Shown here piece after piece: positions 62,552 to 64,000 of a DNA stretch of 64,000 bases; the stretch's first letter is position 1, and the number at the start of each line of letters is the position of its first letter. The DNA is taken from contig CACJGD010000002.1 in the NCBI GenBank assembly GCA_902592935.1, positions 7,501-71,500 of the forward strand, read 5' to 3'. The notes below the pieces were generated by a model. The model made no database searches. It saw nothing but the letters and a program-made list of their open reading frames with translations, and was not told where the DNA came from. The DNA comes from an uncultured Pelagibacteraceae bacterium (GTDB lineage Bacteria > Pseudomonadota > Alphaproteobacteria > Pelagibacterales > Pelagibacteraceae). Made by a program: the position numbers and the translations under genes.

Positions 62552-63556
62552 ATGAAAGTATTTATCTCAGGAATAGCAGGTTTTTTAGGATCTCATCTTG
62601 CAGAAATTTGTATTAAAAAAAAATACAAAGTTGTTGGTTGTGATACACTTATTGGTGGCACATTAGATAATTTAAGTGATCTTGATGTAGAATTCCACAA
62701 GGTGGATTGCAGTGATTTAGATAAAATGACTGAAATTATGAGAGGAGTAGATGTTTTATGTCATGCTGCAGCTTTTGCACATGAAGGACTGTCCAATGTA
62801 TCACCAAAGTTAGTTTCTGAAAATAATGTAGTTGGATCTGTATCTACGTTCACAGCAGCAATAAAAAATAAAGTTAAAAGAATAGTTTTTTGTTCTTCAA
62901 TGGCCAGATATGGAAATGCACCAACACCTTATGTTGAGGATACGAAACCTTTGCCTATGGATCCATATGGTATTTCCAAGGTAGCTGCAGAAGATATACT
63001 TAAGATTCTTTCTAAAACTTATGGTTTTGAATATAATATAGCAGTACCCCATAACATAATAGGTCCAAAGCAAAAATATGACGATGCATTTAGAAATGTA
63101 GCTTCAATAATGATAAATTTAATATTACAAAATCGTAGACCAACAATTTATGGAGATGGAAATCAGAAAAGATGTTTTTCTGATATTAATGATTGCATTC
63201 AGTGTTTAGAAAAGCTGATGTTTGATCCTGAGGTAAAATCCCAAATTGTTAACATTGGTCCGGATGAAGAGTTTATATCGATAAATGATTTATATGAAAT
63301 GATATCAAATAAATTAAAATTTAATAAGGAACCTATATATGATAAAGCTAGACCAAATGAAGTATATCACGCTTTTTGTTCATCTGATAAAGCAAGAAAA
63401 ATTTTATCGTATGAAACCAAAGTGCACCTTACTGAGTCGTTAGATAAAATGATCGATTACATAAAGCTTAAAGGTCCAAAAAAATTTGAGTATAATTATG
63501 ATATTGAGGTAGAGACTGATATCACACCTAAAACTTGGACAAAAAAATTATTTTAA
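62552..63556 (+). CDS. NAD-dependent nucleotide-sugar epimerase
   Basis: This SDR starts VFISGIAGFLGSHLAEICIKK and has VDVLCHAAAFAHEG. The serine strand is VFCSSMARYG near 113-122, and the catalytic pair is PYGISKVAAED near 143. VPHNIIGPKQKYDDAFRNV, GDGNQKRCFSDIND and RPNEVYHAFCSSDKAR follow. The pattern is close to UDP-glucose/GlcNAc 4-epimerase and related marine members, with sequence and codon use somewhat less AT-biased than its neighbours. It ends two bases before the nucleotidyltransferase ATG. This probably marks a better-conserved end of the island. Confidence 0.88.
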   Translation: MKVFISGIAGFLGSHLAEICIKKKYKVVGCDTLIGGTLDNLSDLDVEFHKVDCSDLDKMTEIMRGVDVLCHAAAFAHEGLSNVSPKLVSENNVVGSVSTFTAAIKNKVKRIVFCSSMARYGNAPTPYVEDTKPLPMDPYGISKVAAEDILKILSKTYGFEYNIAVPHNIIGPKQKYDDAFRNVASIMINLILQNRRPTIYGDGNQKRCFSDINDCIQCLEKLMFDPEVKSQIVNIGPDEEFISINDLYEMISNKLKFNKEPIYDKARPNEVYHAFCSSDKARKILSYETKVHLTESLDKMIDYIKLKGPKKFEYNYDIEVETDITPKTWTKKLF

Positions 63557-63558
63557 TA

Positions 63559-64000
63559 ATGCAGAAAAAGATTTTGAAGGATAATCTTACTACAATTATT
63601 TTGTGTGGTGGAAAAGGAAAAAGACTTTTTCCACTAACTAAAAGTTTACCAAAGCCACTTGTCAAAATAAATGGCACTGAGATACTTACATATATTTTAA
63701 AAAATCAGTTAAAATATAATTTAAAAGATATAATTATAGCAACTGGTTATAAACACAAATATTTTAAAAATTATCAAAAAAAAAATAATAAAAAATTTAA
63801 AATTAAACTAGTAAATACAAATGTTAAAGCTGATATTATTCAGAGAATTATTAAATGTGAAAAATATTGCAAGGACTACGTGATGGTATGTTATGGAGAT
63901 ACAATTGTAGATATAAATATAGATAAACTTATCAAGTTTTTTTTAATTAATAAAAAAAACATAGTATTGTCCTCATATAATTTAAAATCCCAATTTGGCT
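63559..64000 (+). CDS. Sugar-1-phosphate nucleotidyltransferase, cut by window end
   Basis: From ATG 63559 the frame is open to the window end (147 codons). The protein has TTIILCGGKGKRLFPLTKSL at residues 11-30, the G-G-x-G-x-R-L nucleotide loop, then PKPLVKINGTEILTYIL, IIIATGYKHKYF, and MVCYGDTIVDINI with the metal-binding Asp. It is a partial NTP-transferase of the RfbF/RmlA/GCD1 type. The start is two bases after the epimerase stop, so the two are co-transcribed. Which nucleotide it uses cannot be told from this half. Confidence 0.85.
   Translation, partial: MQKKILKDNLTTIILCGGKGKRLFPLTKSLPKPLVKINGTEILTYILKNQLKYNLKDIIIATGYKHKYFKNYQKKNNKKFKIKLVNTNVKADIIQRIIKCEKYCKDYVMVCYGDTIVDINIDKLIKFFLINKKNIVLSSYNLKSQFG

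Noticed and set aside
1..64000. CRISPR arrays, tRNA or rRNA genes, insertion sequences, prophage or attachment sites
   Set aside because: I looked for spaced repeats, clover-leaf-like stems, transposase motifs and terminal inverted repeats and saw none. The AT-rich repeats present are simple homopolymers.

Overview
This window is an extremely AT-rich, densely packed stretch of bacterial DNA. About sixty genes abut or overlap by 1-20 bases, poly(A)/poly(T) tracts are frequent inside genes, and lysine, asparagine and isoleucine codons dominate. Almost every gene belongs to surface-polysaccharide or glycan biosynthesis. The style fits a streamlined marine Gram-negative, most like the hypervariable O-antigen region of SAR11-type Alphaproteobacteria. 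That assignment is an inference: there is no rRNA, tRNA or ribosomal protein gene here to anchor taxonomy. A TonB-dependent outer-membrane receptor shows that the cell is Gram-negative.

Layout. (a) 1-6957: mixed sugar-modifying genes (PLP aminotransferase, two nucleotidyltransferase-fold proteins that converge, a PhyH-type dioxygenase, a SIS isomerase, an aldo/keto reductase). (b) 7123-20126: an ABC flippase-like exporter followed by a long co-directional operon. It holds a split thiamine-diphosphate E1 alpha/beta pair, sugar dehydratases and epimerases, two DegT aminotransferases flanking a 111-residue orphan plus radical SAM enzyme, a nucleotidyltransferase-kinase fusion in reversed HldE order, and a TIGR04372-like glycosyltransferase. 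(c) 20123-23828: legB-legC-neuD-like-legI, the core of legionaminic acid synthesis. (d) 23835-28576: a B12-binding radical SAM enzyme, then a well-formed cobalamin riboswitch, a BtuB-like receptor and a DUF6580-type membrane protein. (e) 28573-39469: HisH/HisF paralogues and two WbpG/PseA-type amidotransferases, an SDR without a normal start codon, a DegT aminotransferase, WbqC, then legG, a PIG-L deacetylase, ptmE, legF and ptmA. (f) 39466-48709, minus strand: GT2, asparagine-synthase-like amidotransferase, heparinase II/III-like protein, two GT-B proteins, a formyltransferase-propeller fusion and a methyltransferase. (g) 48756-64000: aminotransferase, FemAB-like acetyltransferase, three O-antigen ligase/polymerase-like proteins, a Wzz-like protein, a UDP-sulfoquinovose-synthase homologue, glycosyltransferases, a WecA-like initiating phosphotransferase, a polysaccharide deacetylase, an epimerase and a partial nucleotidyltransferase at the edge.

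How it works together (inference). Blocks c and e together encode nearly a whole route to CMP-legionaminic acid through GDP-sugar intermediates, as in Campylobacter. The HisH/HisF/amidotransferase set probably converts an N-acetyl to an acetamidino group. The HisF paralogue has lost the first catalytic aspartate of the histidine enzyme but keeps the ammonia-gate residues. The B12-binding radical SAM enzyme sits directly upstream of a B12-regulated uptake pair, suggesting that a B12-dependent glycan modification travels with its own cofactor supply. Block b probably makes an unusual amino sugar. Block g assembles, polymerises and ligates the lipid-linked glycan.

No CRISPR array, insertion sequence, transposase, tRNA or rRNA was seen. 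No gene-free gap exceeds about 215 bases.
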